In this document: piece after piece, positions 12,916 through 25,203 of the stretch | Numbering within the stretch: the stretch's first letter is position 1 | How the letters are laid out: the number at the start of each line of letters is the position of its first letter | Source: Casuarius casuarius | Lineage: Eukaryota; Chordata; Aves; Casuariiformes; Casuariidae | DNA length: 64,000 nucleotides | Assembly (NCBI GenBank): GCA_003342895.1 | Contig: PTFA01000311.1 | Coordinates: 563,804-627,803, forward strand | Direction of reading: 5' to 3' | Program-made: the position numbers and the translations under genes | The notes under the pieces: model-generated | Databases searched by the model: none | What the model was told of the DNA's origin: nothing | The model's input: only the letters and a program-made list of their open reading frames with translations

Positions 12916-15900
12916 ATCACTACACAGACTTTCTAAAATAAAATTTGCTTAGAAGTGGAGAAGGCAGAAGTGTCAAATTCTCGGGATTTGTCTTTAAGTC
13001 CAAATAAAAGCTTGAGTCTGGTGAGGTAGAAATTGTGATTTAAGATGCATATTAGCCTTAAATAGACTCCTCCTGCTTTCCTGTGGGGGAGGTAGCTATT
13101 TTTTCATCTGAGGTTCTGCAGCCTGGACTGAGGAAAACAGACTCCCTGTTTTTGTCCTGGTGTTCTGCAGTTGTTCTTTCCACATTCCTTAACAGATATT
13201 ACACAACCTTCAGAGGGCAATTTTATTCCTATGCTTTGATAAAGAAACATCTAAAGAGATTGAGCTTATAATAGAGAAGGGAGTAGGGTGTAAATGTAGA
13301 TCTGCTGATGCAATCCAGAGCCAGAACTGGCAGCGGAAACATCTGTCCAAAGATCAAAATCAAGACTTCTTGCTTTGGAAGACTTAGAGGTTCAGAGGCA
13401 AGGTTCTAGTTTGGGTCCTCCTTTAGTTAAAAATGAGTAACAAAAAACTAGGTGAGCTTACCTAGTATGTCCTCTAATCTGGAAAAAGAAAAAGAAAAAA
13501 TCTAGATATTTTTAACTCTGTCTATTGCACTGCTCTGCTACCCTTCTAATATGGAAACAATAAGAAAACAGACTGTAACAAAACAGAAAATCCAGACCAA
13601 CGTGCAACCCAACCTGATGCTATCAATGAACAGTTAAAGGAAAAGATGGCATTTTTAGCTCCACCTGTGCCCTGATGCTGTACCTCCCTTGGGATGCACT
13701 TACAGGGGTCCATCAGCCAATCAGACAACTAAAGAGAGGAAGAATTAATACTGAGATGACTAACAGACCACCTTCAGTAGAGCCTCCAACGCTTGCTATC
13801 ACAGCCAGTTCCTGGTGTTTTTCCCTCTTCGAGTGGGAGGGAACACATGACTTCGTAAACTCCCTATCCTTTTCCGTGGAGAGAAAATCTGTTTGAAGTT
13901 GTATTTGTGACAGTTAGTTTAACCTTGTGCACTTGAGAGAGACTCAGTTAAAGTATCTAATTTCACAGCAGGCATATCTCATCTTATTCCTAGTAAGTTT
14001 ACCAGGATATTTCTTGGTATTCCTGACTTTGATATTCAAAATGTAAAAATCTTCTGCTCAAATAAAGTCCTTAAAGCTCTTCTATACCTTGCTTCATGTT
14101 GAGATTATTTCCTTTATAAAAAAAGAAATAATCCCATTGCGGTTCTCTGAATGTATATGCTTTAAATGTGATTACTGCAACTTGTGCATGGTTTTTTGTT
14201 TTTAACAGTCTGCCCTTTGGATAGACTTGTTCCTGTTTATACTGTATTATTACAAGTATTGTCACTTTTGTAACACCTTCAGCTGCTATACTAGTACTGT
14301 TACCTTACAGATTTTTTTTTTCCTATTTTGTGTGTGTGTTGTCTTGGTGCTCCTAACATTTTAGAGCATACTAACTAAAGAATCAAAAGAACTAGTATTA
14401 GGAATATTTCACAGCTGTCCTCCAAAGCAAGCTGACAATGAAAGAAAATAAGACAGTGGTACACAGTGACAAGCCATCTATGGATTCATTTGTAAACCTT
14501 AGCAGGGAAAACAAATCCGTAAGCTCAACAGCAAATTCTGAGACAAAGACAGGATGTAAATTCCTGCTCGGTACTTGTTTCCGATGAGCTAAATCAGATT
14601 GCTGCTAACGGAATTTCCTTCAGAGAAGATACGGGAAAGTGTGCAATTACTTCGCACACTTCAGTTTAAAGTGCTACTGACCACAAGTGGTACTATGTAC
14701 ATTATGAAATATTTGCCTGAGCGAAATTCAGCATAAGTCAAAAGCTAAACTCTCAGTCCATACTTGTTCCTCACCAGTTTGCTAACAGCCAGGTGCTCAG
14801 GAAATTTAGAGTAGTCCTTTAACTTTGAAAGCATATTCAGAGACATATATTTTTCACATCCTTCCGAAGCACTCCAACTTATTTGAGCTGGATTATTTCC
14901 AGGTAATTCACCTCAAATGCTGCTTCAGGGCTAGAAAATCTGTCCTGCTGTGAACTTAGCTGAAAAATCAGAAGGGCTCGTTTCAGCCATTTCAAAATGC
15001 TTTGTCTTGATGCTCCTAATTTTTTTTTTCTGCCTTCCCCCTCCCCACCCCATTTGCCTGAAGTCATTCAGTAATCTCAATCCAGAACATTCACTATTTT
15101 GATAAATGAACTATTTGGTGCCAAAAAACCCCCCAAAACCCTCAAACACAAACTCCAAAACCAAAAATAAAGGCTCACTTCTAGTCATGAATAATACATC
15201 TGCAGTGGAGTGTATACTGTCTCATCATTTCTCCAGATGGTTGTGTGGATCCTCAAGTAGATGTTGAACAGAGGTAAAGCAGAAGACACCCATCTGTGAT
15301 GCAGAAAGTGTGGTGCTGCATCCATTATGTCAGTATTGCTGTCTCCCGAATATATAAGGTTGTGGTACACTTGGCTTTAGTTAGCAGATGACTGTATCAC
15401 ACTCTTTAATATTTTTGTCTCTATTAAGAAGGCTTCTTACCATTATAGAAATGTCTCTTTGGCTATATGATGAAAAATGATAGTGGAGTTCTGCTGGAGG
15501 GCTGCTTATAAAGCTACAGATCTACTTTTCCTCATCTTGCCTTTTGCTGCATAATCTCCACAGTGCTTTGTGTTGAGCACTCAGTTTCCTTTAAAAAGTA
15601 TGACACAACTACAGCTATATGAAAGGAAAGTGCTAAGAGCATAGACGTAAATTAAATGTTAATCACACAAAAATGATTACAATTTGATAATATACAAAAT
15701 GAATCTATCTATCTCCCTTGAAATTAAATCAAAATTATTTAAAATCTCAGTGTGCAATCACAACCAAAACAATTTTATAAAATTATATTTTAATTTAAAT
15801 TGCTTAAATGGAATGCTTTAGTGTATTCGATTGGCAGATAGGCATAGTCCCAGTACTTGTATAATAAGCTACTTTAGTTAGATAGCAATTAACTTTTTAA

Positions 15901-17805
15901 ATTTAGTAAGTGTTACAAATTGCCAATTGCCTTCTGGAAAAAAAAAAGTGTCTAGAGAGGAGATCAGGTACTTTTGGCTGAGTATAAGAAAAATGCACTA
16001 GTATTAACTAATCCTGGAAGGTTTTCTATATTCAAAGTGAGATAAAGCTAATGCTTTAAAATATTAGTGATAGTCTATTGCTTCCTATTAGTTTTATAAT
16101 AGAACTTAAATCCCATGCTGAATTGTCGATAAATTTTGGATATTTAGTTTCTGCAAGCTGCTATGTAAGTAGAAAATTGGGACCTTCTGATTATCAGTCT
16201 AAAAGGGAATGAAAAGCAAGGGCATATGATTAAAATATACTCACTGAGCTGTTGAACAGATATTTTTTAAAAGCAGCTTGAGAGCATTAGGAAAGTGCCA
16301 TCCACCTTCTGTGACATCTATGTTCCTAAATCCTTTCTGTCCTTTGAAAATCTTGGCTTTGGCTCTCGGTTTCTGAGGAAGGACCAGGATGTGCTCCAAC
16401 TGGGAGATGGAGAGAGACTTATAGTAGAAGATCATCTCACAGGGCTTTTAAAGATAACAAAGAGATTCCCAAAAACTTTAGTGGGCTTCTTTCCTGACAT
16501 GCTCTAAGTCTCTCTTTTTTTCTGTGCTCACAGGACCTGAGAATGTGGATTTAAACCTACATCCTGTCCCTGTTTTGAAGGACTATCAGCCTGAGTCCTA
16601 GTTGGTAGCATGTGAAAGGGAATAATATGTTATCTAAAAACAATCTCAAAGTGGCTATTAGATGCTCATGGGTAGGGACAGAGAAAGCATGACTGTGTAG
16701 GCTTCATTTCCTTAGAAAGCCAAGAGAAGAACCTAGAGTGTTGACCAATATGAACATTTTCAAAATAAAGATAATTTGCTTGTCATGTGCTTTGACTTGT
16801 GGTTCCCTGTTAGCAGGAAGATGTGAAGACCATAGGCTTAAGAAGATTGACTTCCTTCTTTTGTACCTGCCTGGTTGCTCAAAATACTGAGGTTTTTATC
16901 TTCCCACCTTACACTTGGCATTCCAGCACACGTGGAAGTTGGCTGCCTGGTGAAAGTCTTATTTATCTAAACACTCATTAATCTGATGAGCAGTGGAATA
17001 AGTGTTCTCACTTATATAAGACTGTTAAGCTGGCAGGCTGAAAGGATTTTACATACATTAACACTTGACATATAAGGACTGGGAAAGAGTAGTTAGAGAG
17101 TTATAGCAAGCAGGCCAGTAGCAGAAAAGAGCTAGGGAGTGCATATGCAGCAAAGGGAGAAGGCAGAGGCAGCAGGCAGGCCAGGGGATGACAAACTGGA
17201 GCAGAGAGAAAGGAGAACCAGAAAAAGAGCAGCCTGGCATGCAGTCACCAGTGTAAACTACACTGTAGGGCAGAGTGCTGTATGTTGGTACATCATACAC
17301 GATAAGGGAAAGCCATGTACTGAAGGAGGACAGATGAGAAAAGACCCAGCCTTCAGGATTCACATGGCATGGCTAAGAGTTTGTTTCGGTCTAACAAGGA
17401 ATGCCAGCAATGTAGAGTAAAGTATCTGTCATTTTGCTCCTTTCTTTCTCTCTATATCTTGAATATTTATGCAAGCTCCTGAACAGAGTGCAAACAAAAC
17501 ACTGGATGGTTAGCATACTTTTGGAGCAAACATTTCTTTTTGAAGCAGAGGACAAAGGTCAGAGCTGCCCATGGAAGTCAAATAAAACTGATGGGAAAAA
17601 TGCGTTTTTCATGTCTGTATAATTAATTACACGTAAAATATTACAAATGGTGGGTTGCAAGCAAGATAAAGGCATGTTAATCTCACAAATTTCTTCTTTT
17701 CAAGTTCATCAAAATTTCAAACAGAAAACATTGGAATAATGAGAAAGAGAAGAGGAAAAAAGGCAAAAAGAAATATTGTCTGTCTGTGTGTGCTATTTCA
17801 ATTAC
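12916..17805. other. AT-rich noncoding DNA, no gene seen
   Basis: No gene or nameable mobile element is present. There is an (AAAAAG)-like run at 13481-13500 and T runs near 14312 and 15020. The segment 15640-15910 is notably AT-rich. 17130-17250 is purine-rich (GCAGGCAGG and GAGAGAAAGGAG strings). That purine bias explains the overlapping 101- and 93-codon frames on opposite strands there. Confidence 0.7.
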
Positions 17806-17807
17806 TA

Positions 17808-17823
17808 TTTTTTTTTTTTTTTT
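17808..17823. repeat. T16 homopolymer
   Basis: Sixteen consecutive T follow ATTACTA. It is preceded by a short TGTCTGTCTGTGTGTG tract at 17778. No retroposed body is recognisable beside it, so it is not called as a poly(A) tail of an inserted element. Confidence 0.9.
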
Positions 17824-18020
17824 GCATGAGGGAAACATCTACTTTCTGATTCATCAGGGAGACAATTGGGTGATTTGTCCTATGAAAGCCTAATTTTCAA
17901 AATTTCTGGAAGAAAAGACATGTCAATGCTAAAAGGCTAAAAATGGGTTTATTATCTAGTGTAAGTAACTTTCTAAAAAAAGTATTTTAGTACCATTTGA
18001 ACTTGCATGTAAATTCACTT

Positions 18021-18068
18021 GCATATATATATGCATATATATATGACTTCGTATATAGAGCGAAGTCA
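18021..18068. repeat. (AT)n/GCATAT tract followed by an 8-bp-stem hairpin
   Basis: Two blocks of (AT)n joined by GC dinucleotides (18021-18043) run directly into an inverted repeat. TGACTTCG (18044-18051) pairs perfectly with CGAAGTCA (18061-18068) around a 9-base loop, TATATAGAG. Each stem arm carries one CpG. The structure is short and could be chance. No Pol III terminator or snRNA-like box is attached to it. Confidence 0.8.
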
Positions 18069-19420
18069 GGATCCATGTGAATACATTCATCCAAATGGAG
18101 GTTCAAAAGAAGAAGCCTGATAATTAGGAATGTATGTCAGCGATCTTCATACTTTTCGAGCAAGCTGTGTGTTCAAGTGTTCTTGTGGGATGCAATTTTA
18201 TGGTTTAGTTGGGCCACATTCTGTGGAGGAGCCATGGGCAAAATGGATCATATAATACCAATTTTCAGTCATTCCAGGATAAACTATTTTTCCTTTTGGG
18301 TCCTGGTGCACACTGTTTTTAAGGATATGGTTCTACCTTATAAAAATAGATGATACTTGTGTCATGCTGCGTAAGTGCAGTGTGTCTGGTTTCTCGCCGA
18401 GTGCCGTGCAGAGCAGTAGTACTTCAGGAATGAAAACAGAGGTGTTTCTAGCACGCCTGTAGGGCTCAAAGATGGGAGTATACACAGTTACTTAACGCAT
18501 TTGGCTTCTACCTCTTTTGGAGGTACCCACTCTAATTCATTCCTTGAAATCAAAGGAAGATGCCTGTATTTTCAGGATGATTCTCCTTCTGGGCTTCTTT
18601 AAGAGCTCCTTTACCTGGTTAAAAACAAAAACAAAAACAAATTTAAATGGGGGGAAAAGTGTACAGACAAGAAGAGCTTCATTTGATGGCAGGTCTATGC
18701 TGCTTTTTAAATTCTTCTTGTGTGCTACTGTGTATTATGCCATCAGTGATCTCGCTGACAGTATCGTGGCTTCATTCTTCCTGATGACTCTGTAATTCAA
18801 CTTCTTGGTGAAGGCACACTTTGGCAGCACTTATGTTCGTAGTAAGATGAGAAGTGTTACAAAATTCTTTCAACAGATCTTGTGCTACTCCTGTCTGTCT
18901 TCACCTACGCAAGCTGGAAGCACTGTGTGCTGCTATTGATCAGATGTATGCTTCACTTTTTTTTAGTGATGACTACCCTTCCCCAAGCGAGTCCTCAGTA
19001 CCCTTTTAGCTGGTAACGGGAACATTGTAGTAATAGATGGGGAACTGCAGTAGTTTTATAAACATGCTGTGCAAACAAGTGAGACGATAGGAAATGTAGC
19101 CCCACCGAGGTCCTGCCTAGCGAAAGGAAACTCACTTGCTCGCCTTCATTCTTTCAGAGTATGGAGATTCAATCAGACGCGCTGTTGAGTTAAAGGTCAA
19201 AATGGAATTCTTTCCCACCCTTTTTCATTTTTACAAGCCAAATATTTTATTGGCTCTAGTACAGTGAAGAGAGAGAGAGCAAGAGGAAAAAAAGGGAACA
19301 TATATCCTGACTAGACTAATGTTATTCCTGTTATTTTAAAATAACTGTAAAACCTTCCTATCATTTTTAGCTTTACTTAAAAAAAATCAGCCAAATTAAA
19401 TCACATATTTTAATTGTCCC
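18069..19420. other. Noncoding DNA, no gene seen
   Basis: No gene is seen. A string at 18815-18850 (CACTTTGGCAGCACTTATG) resembles the 5' end of U6 snRNA, but the downstream U6 body is absent. A short (GA)n tract lies near 19268-19280. Confidence 0.65.
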
Positions 19421-19532
19421 TGAATTTACACTGGTTATGTGACAGAGGCAGTCAGGACTGACTTGTCTTCTGAGGGGGATAAGGCAAACTTTGCACTGGC
19501 TTACACACCTTGCAGTTCCATTGAAATTAATG
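19421..19532. repeat. Shards of ancient amniote-type repeat
   Basis: TGAATTTACACTGGTTATGT followed by GACAGAGGCAGTCAGGACTG has the same order as the motifs at 8325 and 60261. About 60 bases on, TTCCATTGAAATTAATG (19516-19532) carries the imperfect palindrome ATTGAAATTAAT that resembles the ATTGAAxTCAAT core at 24736, 52341 and 62202. I infer one ancient, heavily mutated interspersed repeat. The family name is not established here. Confidence 0.4.
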
Positions 19533-20155
19533 CATGTGCGCATATGTGGAGGACACAGGCCAGTGAATCACTATCCACTTTCTTTGAACAAATACATGCA
19601 TACATGTACACATTTTTAATCCTTTGAAGGCTTTTATTTTGAGGCCTTGCTTAATTTCAAGTTACAGCAAGTCTATCCTGTTTGAGTGTATTTATCATCA
19701 TTTCACCCCAGCCTGCAAAAAATGTGCTGGGTCAGTAACACCAGCAGATGGAGCCTGCCTCGGGGCTGGAGATGAGAGGTCAGAATCCATGAACAAAATG
19801 TTTTTCCTGGTAAATAAAATCTGTTGCTGCTCCCTCCATTTTTCTGTGAAAGGCTACGAGGCTTTCATAGCTGTGTGTGCAAGCTGGTAGAGTTAGAGGC
19901 CACCTGCTCCGTAAATGATAAGGAGAAGTAAATGAATTTAATACTGACAGCTCGTTAATCTGCTACCTGGCAGCCACTGCACTGAGGCCTGATCACAATT
20001 TACAGAAACTCACGTATGGTTGCCTGAAGTCTTATTTAGTAATATCTGTGTAACCTATGAATGAATCAAACCTAGAGTCATATATAATAATCATAATGGG
20101 ATTTGCTGGAAGATATTAGTTCTCTCCCTCTGCTAACCCAAGGAAAGGATTTTTC
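19533..20155. other. Noncoding DNA, no gene seen
   Basis: Nothing is recognised beyond ordinary AT-rich sequence. The 88-codon plus-strand frame at 19624-19890 has no known domain. Confidence 0.65.
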
Positions 20156-20159
20156 ATTA

Positions 20160-20375
20160 TTCTTTCCAACATGGTAACTGTTATTAAATTTAACGCGTGG
20201 TAGAAAAGTAATACTTTCTCTTGTTCTAACAATTGAAAGCTATAACGTGGTTGAAATGGGTAATCCCTTGGTATTTATGGATTACATTTAATTGCAAGCA
20301 GTGTAACTACAAGGAGGAGATAATCATAATTTTGATCATCTTTTTATATTGTTTGTATTGTTAACTACAAGATGA
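20160..20375. promoter_or_regulatory. Candidate conserved noncoding element
   Basis: This non-repetitive AT-rich segment contains an AACGCG site that keeps two CpGs (near 20191), and several A/T-rich homeodomain or POU-like cores (TTAAATTTAA, ATTTAATTGC, ATAATCATAATT). It ends at a TA/TG microsatellite. Intact CpGs in AT-rich DNA and dense TAAT-type cores hint at constraint, but that is inference. Confidence 0.25.
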
Positions 20376-20450
20376 GATATATGTGTGTGTATAATTATGC
20401 ATGCGTATTATACATGCATATATAGTATACATATATATATGCATAATTTG
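20376..20450. repeat. Compound TA/TG microsatellite with palindromic GCATGC steps
   Basis: (AT)n, (TG)n and ATGCAT/GCATGC steps alternate over about 75 bases. Alternating purine-pyrimidine DNA of this sort can adopt cruciform or Z-like forms. It is likely length-polymorphic. Confidence 0.85.
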
Positions 20451-20813
20451 CCTATAAGCACCAACAGTTATTTCACATACATTTGTCATCAAAACTTTCA
20501 CTTGAATTCTAAGGCATTTACTTGCTGCATTGGGCTGCATCTGTAAGTCATAAGAACAGAAATAAGGGTAAAAGGTTCAGATCCTTGCTTTTGATCAAAT
20601 CATTATGTAGGCAAAATTGCTGGAGATGATCAGTGGTGGGAACAGACTTGCCAGTGGACCCTAGCTTCTTTGTCCATGCTCCCAGCCAGTGGTCATAGCA
20701 CACTTCTGGTCTGGAAGCCATACAGCTGTTAAGATGGTGTGTGGCTAATATGCCCTGCCTCTTCCCAGACTGGCTGGTTTGGGCACAGTGCCATGCTAAG
20801 GTTAGTGGTCAGT
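20451..20813. other. Noncoding DNA, no gene seen
   Basis: No gene or named repeat is visible. GC content rises towards the 3' end of the segment. Confidence 0.6.
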
Positions 20814-20880
20814 CAGGAATGGTCAACCTGTGCCTCTTTGGCTGCCTGTGACTCTTGAGCCGCCAAAGTGTATCTCCCAT
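20814..20880. mobile_element. Possible hAT-type DNA transposon end, heavily decayed
   Basis: CAGGAATGGTCAACCTGTG, then GGCTGCCTGTGACTCTTGAG, resembles the terminal sequence CAGxGGTGGCCAACCTGTGGCTC..GGCTCTT of old non-autonomous hAT elements that I know from reptile genomes. Only one end is recognisable. I see no matching inverted terminal repeat or 8-bp target-site duplication. It could equally be chance GC-rich sequence. Confidence 0.25.
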
Positions 20881-21994
20881 GACAGACCTGTGTCACTTCA
20901 CCACCAAAGGGGCTGTGCTAGTACAGAGCCTCTTGAGTCATGCAAATCTCTAGGTGTTAAGGGCAGGACCTGCAGAAGGTAGCATTGTTGCATTGCCTTG
21001 GCATCCAGTGTCGATAGAGCAGAGGAACACCTGGAGGCCAATGTCACCTCTCAGCAGATACGTGGCTTCTTTCTATGGGTGCTTGGTTATGCTGGCCTTT
21101 GGGAGAGCCAGGAAAGAAGTCCATTCCTATTGACGGCATGCTTAGTTTGGGATTCAGAAGTAACCGTCTCTCTCTTCACCCTTTGTACGGCAGGGTCAGA
21201 TGCAAAAGACAGGCTTTTAAATGCCACACAAGGGATTCCTCATGTTGTCAAAACCTCTGTGAGAAGCTGAATCTGAGCCATCTACTTCACCTTGAGCCAC
21301 TGCTTTCAATGCAGGGGGTCCTGGTTGTCCCAGTGCTGAAATATCTGCCCTAGAAAACTGCCAGTATCTTTGTACTCCAAGCATTTTGCCATGTTGTGTT
21401 GCTTCTATGAATCACCTGCTTTCAAGATCCACAGTTTTATAATTGTACATGTCTTGTAAAGAAAGGCAGAAAGATAGGTGAAATGTATTGGAACAAAATA
21501 CATTTGGTTTGGGGGCTGCATTGATAAAATGTATCTTTTGGATAAATACTCTGAAAACACTTTAATTCCAATACAGTTCATGACAACCAGAATCCTTTGG
21601 GGTCACAAAATGGGGGTAAATTAACAAAGGGATTTTTTCCCCCCTCTATATCTGAACAATGTAAAGTGGTACTATGGCTGAAAAATTGAGTCACAAAGAC
21701 TTCCTACCTCTGCAAACACCATCAAGAGCAGGTCAGATTGACCCAGGGCAATTGAGTGTTGTGAGGGGTTTTGAAAAGGAAAATGTACCATTACCAGATA
21801 CCTGGAGCTCCTTTTGCATTGCAAAGTTGTTATGTCTCTGTTTCTGCTGCTTATTGCCTGCCGTGTGAGAATAACAGTATTGTTTCATGAGTACTTACAT
21901 GCAAAGTGCCTTTAAAACCTTCTCTGCTCTTCGTCTCATTGCCAGAACTGAGATAAATGTTTACCTTTTTACAAATCATAGAAATAAGGAATCG
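20881..21994. other. Noncoding DNA, no gene seen
   Basis: Moderately GC-rich up to about 21350, then AT-rich. Two overlapping plus-strand frames of 90 and 92 codons (20998-21270, 21075-21353) lie in different phases over the same bases. Neither contains a known motif, so I do not call a gene. Confidence 0.6.
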
Positions 21995-22025
21995 CCCCCC
22001 CCCAACACACACACACACATGCACG
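21995..22025. repeat. C9 + (CA)n microsatellite
   Basis: Nine C are followed by AACACACACACACACAT and then GCACGC. A second C run (C9, 22101-22109) lies about 80 bases downstream. Both are simple-sequence tracts. Confidence 0.9.
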
Positions 22026-22109
22026 CCCCAGCTCCTCCATGTGACACTCAGTATGAGAGGATACAAATTTCTAGCAGTTGAAGATTACTTAGCCAAATCT
22101 CCCCCCCCC

Positions 22110-23915
22110 ACCTTTTCTTTTTGGTTGTGTACCAGCAGCTGGCCTGCCTTACGTGGTTGGCAGAGGTTTTTGATACCGTGTGGCCAGCAAGCAGGGAAGT
22201 AGAAGTTTGTACTGTGTAATCAATAACTGCTCATGGCACCGTTCTCTAGCACCAGTAAAAATGACCCTTCAGAGTGACTTCTACCCATGCCTGCTTTTTG
22301 TGATGGCTTGTCTTCTCTCATCCTTTCCCTGGACTGTGTGCTGATTGGCAAAATGCAGAAACCAGGAACCAGGGGAAAGAGAAGCAGAATATGCTTTTTC
22401 TTCCATCTAATTGCATGGAGGAATGACTCAGACTGGACTGTGGGTCTGAGCTAATCACCTACTTTGGAACTGTAGAGGAATTTTCACATCATTCATAACT
22501 GGTAGAGGCTTGGGTGGCTCTCCATATACCCCTCCTCTTTTCATTAAAGCAGCAGGCAGGAACAATCATATTAATAGATGTTGGATCTAGAAATGTAATG
22601 TTTAGTAATTTTATGGAATATATAGTTATTTCACCTACCGGCCAGGGGCCAGCACAGAACAAAGGACACGTGAAATTTCACTGACGAAGTCTGTGATTAA
22701 GAGAAAAAGACAAAACAAATATTCTCAGCACGGGCCTCCCATGTGGTACCCTATGGCCCCCTTGTGAAGTATGCACCAAGACCCTTCCTGGTAGGGGGTC
22801 TTTTAATCCTCACAATGGACATTTTAAAAACTGCAATCTTGGTACTTAATTCCAGCTAGAATGCATGAACATATGATTTTCATTTGAGAATATTGCTTGA
22901 GACAAGCAAGGGTGGAAAAATGTAAAACAAAATATAAACTTGCAGGGAGGCCTCACTGAAATTGTCATATCTTCTACTATAATATTCATGTCAATCAGTG
23001 TATTTTCTTTTCAGTTTCACATAGTCCCATTATGTAATGTGTAGTCAACAAAAAATATGGTTTCAACACGAGGGACTTTTCCTGTAATTATCCAGATCCT
23101 ATTAATAATGCCTAGGTAACAGGTTCACTATTGGGTTTTAGTGTTGTAATATATGCGCATGCTTGAGGCATACATTTGAAATTCACCTATCTGTATTAGC
23201 TCTTGTATTTCTCAAGGTACAGCTTGATGAAGCAGGGAAGACTGGTTAGCTGCTTAACATTCAACAGTCTGTCTACTATATCTCTCTGGCTAATTTAACA
23301 ATAGTGTATTGAATAACTGAGTACTAGCAGACTTCTCTCCCAGTGTTACTCTTTGTGTCCAAACCCACATGACCTAAAACTTCAAGGAGCTGAAGGATGG
23401 TTATAACCATACAGTCAACTTGCACAGCTATAGCTTAAAAAAATAATGCCAGCCTAAGTCACATAATTTATTAATTTCACTGATGTTATTTCTACTAATA
23501 AAATCAAACTTAAAAGTAGCTAAGGCAATGCCTAGCTTATCTATGTTTTTTTCCAGTTCACCCCCTTCCTCTTTATTCCTGAACCTGATATTTTCTGTTG
23601 CACTGATGATCTCAGAGTCACACTGCAAGAATACCTCTGAGGAGTTGGAACAATCTTCTTGTTATTTACTTTTCGCCTGAATTTTCTCCCCCTTTGTTTC
23701 ATTGCCATTCGCCGAAAGGCTGAAGCAGAGAGGGTAAAAGGTCAAGAAAAAGGAAGCACTGCTTGGAGAGATGATGTTACAATAGCCCAAGTGTATGGAA
23801 AAAATGGAGGAGAGTAGCTCATAACAGAGTCTCTGTTTCTATGAAGCTTATATAGAGAGCTATTTTGCAGCTCAGTACTGCTATATGCACCTGGGCATCT
23901 GCTCATGTATATTCT
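22110..23915. other. Noncoding DNA, no gene seen
   Basis: No gene or nameable element is visible. The section 22800-23200 is non-repetitive and AT-rich, and could include constrained sequence, but nothing specific can be supported. Confidence 0.6.
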
Positions 23916-24008
23916 CTGTGTGTGCATATATATGTATAATATGGTATATATTTTTTATATATTTATATCTGTCTATACACACACACACATGCATGCACAC
24001 ACACACAT
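23916..24008. repeat. Compound (TG)/(TA)/(CA) microsatellite
   Basis: (TG)n, (AT)n, T-rich, CTGTCTATA and then interrupted (CA)n with GCATGC steps occupy some 93 bases. Because (TG)n at the left faces (CA)n at the right, the ends are complementary and could fold back. Confidence 0.85.
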
Positions 24009-24735
24009 AATTTTATTTTGTTTTTCTTAGCCTCATTTACATTCTGGCTTTGGCATTGTCTGGTAGCAAGACACAGGATGGAGATAAGAAGCGTGATGAA
24101 GAAGACATTACATGGATTTCCAGTCTAAAGCCTTGACTTGCAGCTGTTTTTGTGAGAGCTCGATGGGAACAGTGAAAGGAATTGTAGATGCACTAAAAGA
24201 GTTGATTTTAGTTTGTTTTCCCTAAGCTGCTATATATGTACTGCACAAATGCTGAGTACTTGTGATGTGCCTGTCAGTACTGAAGCTGAAGTTTTAATCC
24301 CAGAAGAGCATTTTTTTCTAAAATGAAAAGTACCATGTCTAGCTCAGTGGGTAGTATGAAAGGATACAATGGGCAGTGGTGCATATGCTTTAATTAAAAC
24401 AGCCATGTCACTATCTGAAATTACTGCTGCATATCTCAATAATGTCAATATTAGGGCTGTGCAGGCAGAAAGTTGGAGACCTTTAATGTTGTTTCATGTT
24501 CTAGCAACAACTGCAGGCATCAGGAATCACATTTTCAGAACTTTGCACATAAAAATCAAAGTGTAATATGTCCTATATTTTCATGTAAAATCCTGCACCC
24601 AGTATCAGGATAGATGCAAATCTTGTGCTTGAGGGAAAAATGACATTTTTAAATTTGGCATTCATTAAAATGTTTGTCAATCAGTCTCACATGTCATGCC
24701 TGATATTTCTAAAAATGATTGTTAAAATCACAGTC
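24009..24735. other. Noncoding DNA, no gene seen
   Basis: No gene or repeat is recognised in this AT-rich segment. Confidence 0.6.
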
Positions 24736-24783
24736 ACATTGAAATCAATGCTGGAGCCTCTGTTGACTCCAGTGGGGCCAGGA
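24736..24783. repeat. Ancient repeat shard with facing ATTGAAxTCAAT motifs
   Basis: ACATTGAAATCAATGCTGG is followed by TGTTGACTCCAGTGGGGCC. The two strings are diverged, roughly inverted versions of a CCATTGAAGTCAATGG-like palindrome, and are followed by GGCCAGGAT. The same pair, in the same order, occurs at 52341-52393, and a close variant at 62202-62250. Three occurrences of one arrangement in 64 kb support a repeat family over chance. Confidence 0.45.
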
Positions 24784-25052
24784 TATCATTCCTCAACTTA
24801 AGCATCTTTACCCAGCTGCAGTTCTTTGAGATGTCATGGCAGTCTCGGCGCATTTTCAAATGTTGCATCTAAAGGTTGCTCTGTCCATACAGCAGTCATG
24901 AAATACATCTGAAATCTCTGAACACCAGCATGAAAATGTCCTGTGTTGCCACAAAAATGCTTCCCTTATTTTGCGAATAACAGCAGAGAGATGAAGCAAC
25001 TCGATAAAGGGAAGTGAAAATGAATATACATATCCTTTACACAACTTTTAAA

Positions 25053-25203
25053 GAATCACAGAATAGTTGTTGTCGGAAGGGACCTCCGGAGATCATCTAG
25101 TCCAACTCCCTGCTCAGGGCAAGGTCAGTTAAAGCAGGTTGCCCAGGACTACCTGCTGTTGGGTTTCGAATATCTCCAAGCATGGAGACTCCACAGCCTT
25201 AAC
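25053..25203 (-). mobile_element. CR1 LINE, 3' end fragment (younger copy)
   Basis: CR1 is the dominant non-LTR retrotransposon of birds and typically survives as 5'-truncated 3' ends. Read on the minus strand, the element ends at 25053 in the CR1 tail octamer type ATTCTGTG (plus strand CACAGAAT). Inward, the plus strand gives GGAAGGGACCTCCGGAGATC, then ATCATCTAGTCCAACTCCCT, GCAGGTTGCCCAGGACT and ATATCTCCAAGCATGGAGAC, all characteristic of the CR1 3' untranslated region. Only about 150 bases remain. No ORF2 sequence is present. It is less diverged than the copies at 45.3 and 54.1 kb. Confidence 0.9.

Noticed and set aside
17808..17823. T16 run as poly(A) tail of a minus-strand retrocopy
   Set aside because: No coding-like or repeat body and no target duplication on either side.
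18812..18865. U6 snRNA pseudogene (CACTTTGGCAGCACTTATG)
   Set aside because: Only about 20-25 bases of the 5' stem-loop resemble U6. The body and terminal sequence are missing.
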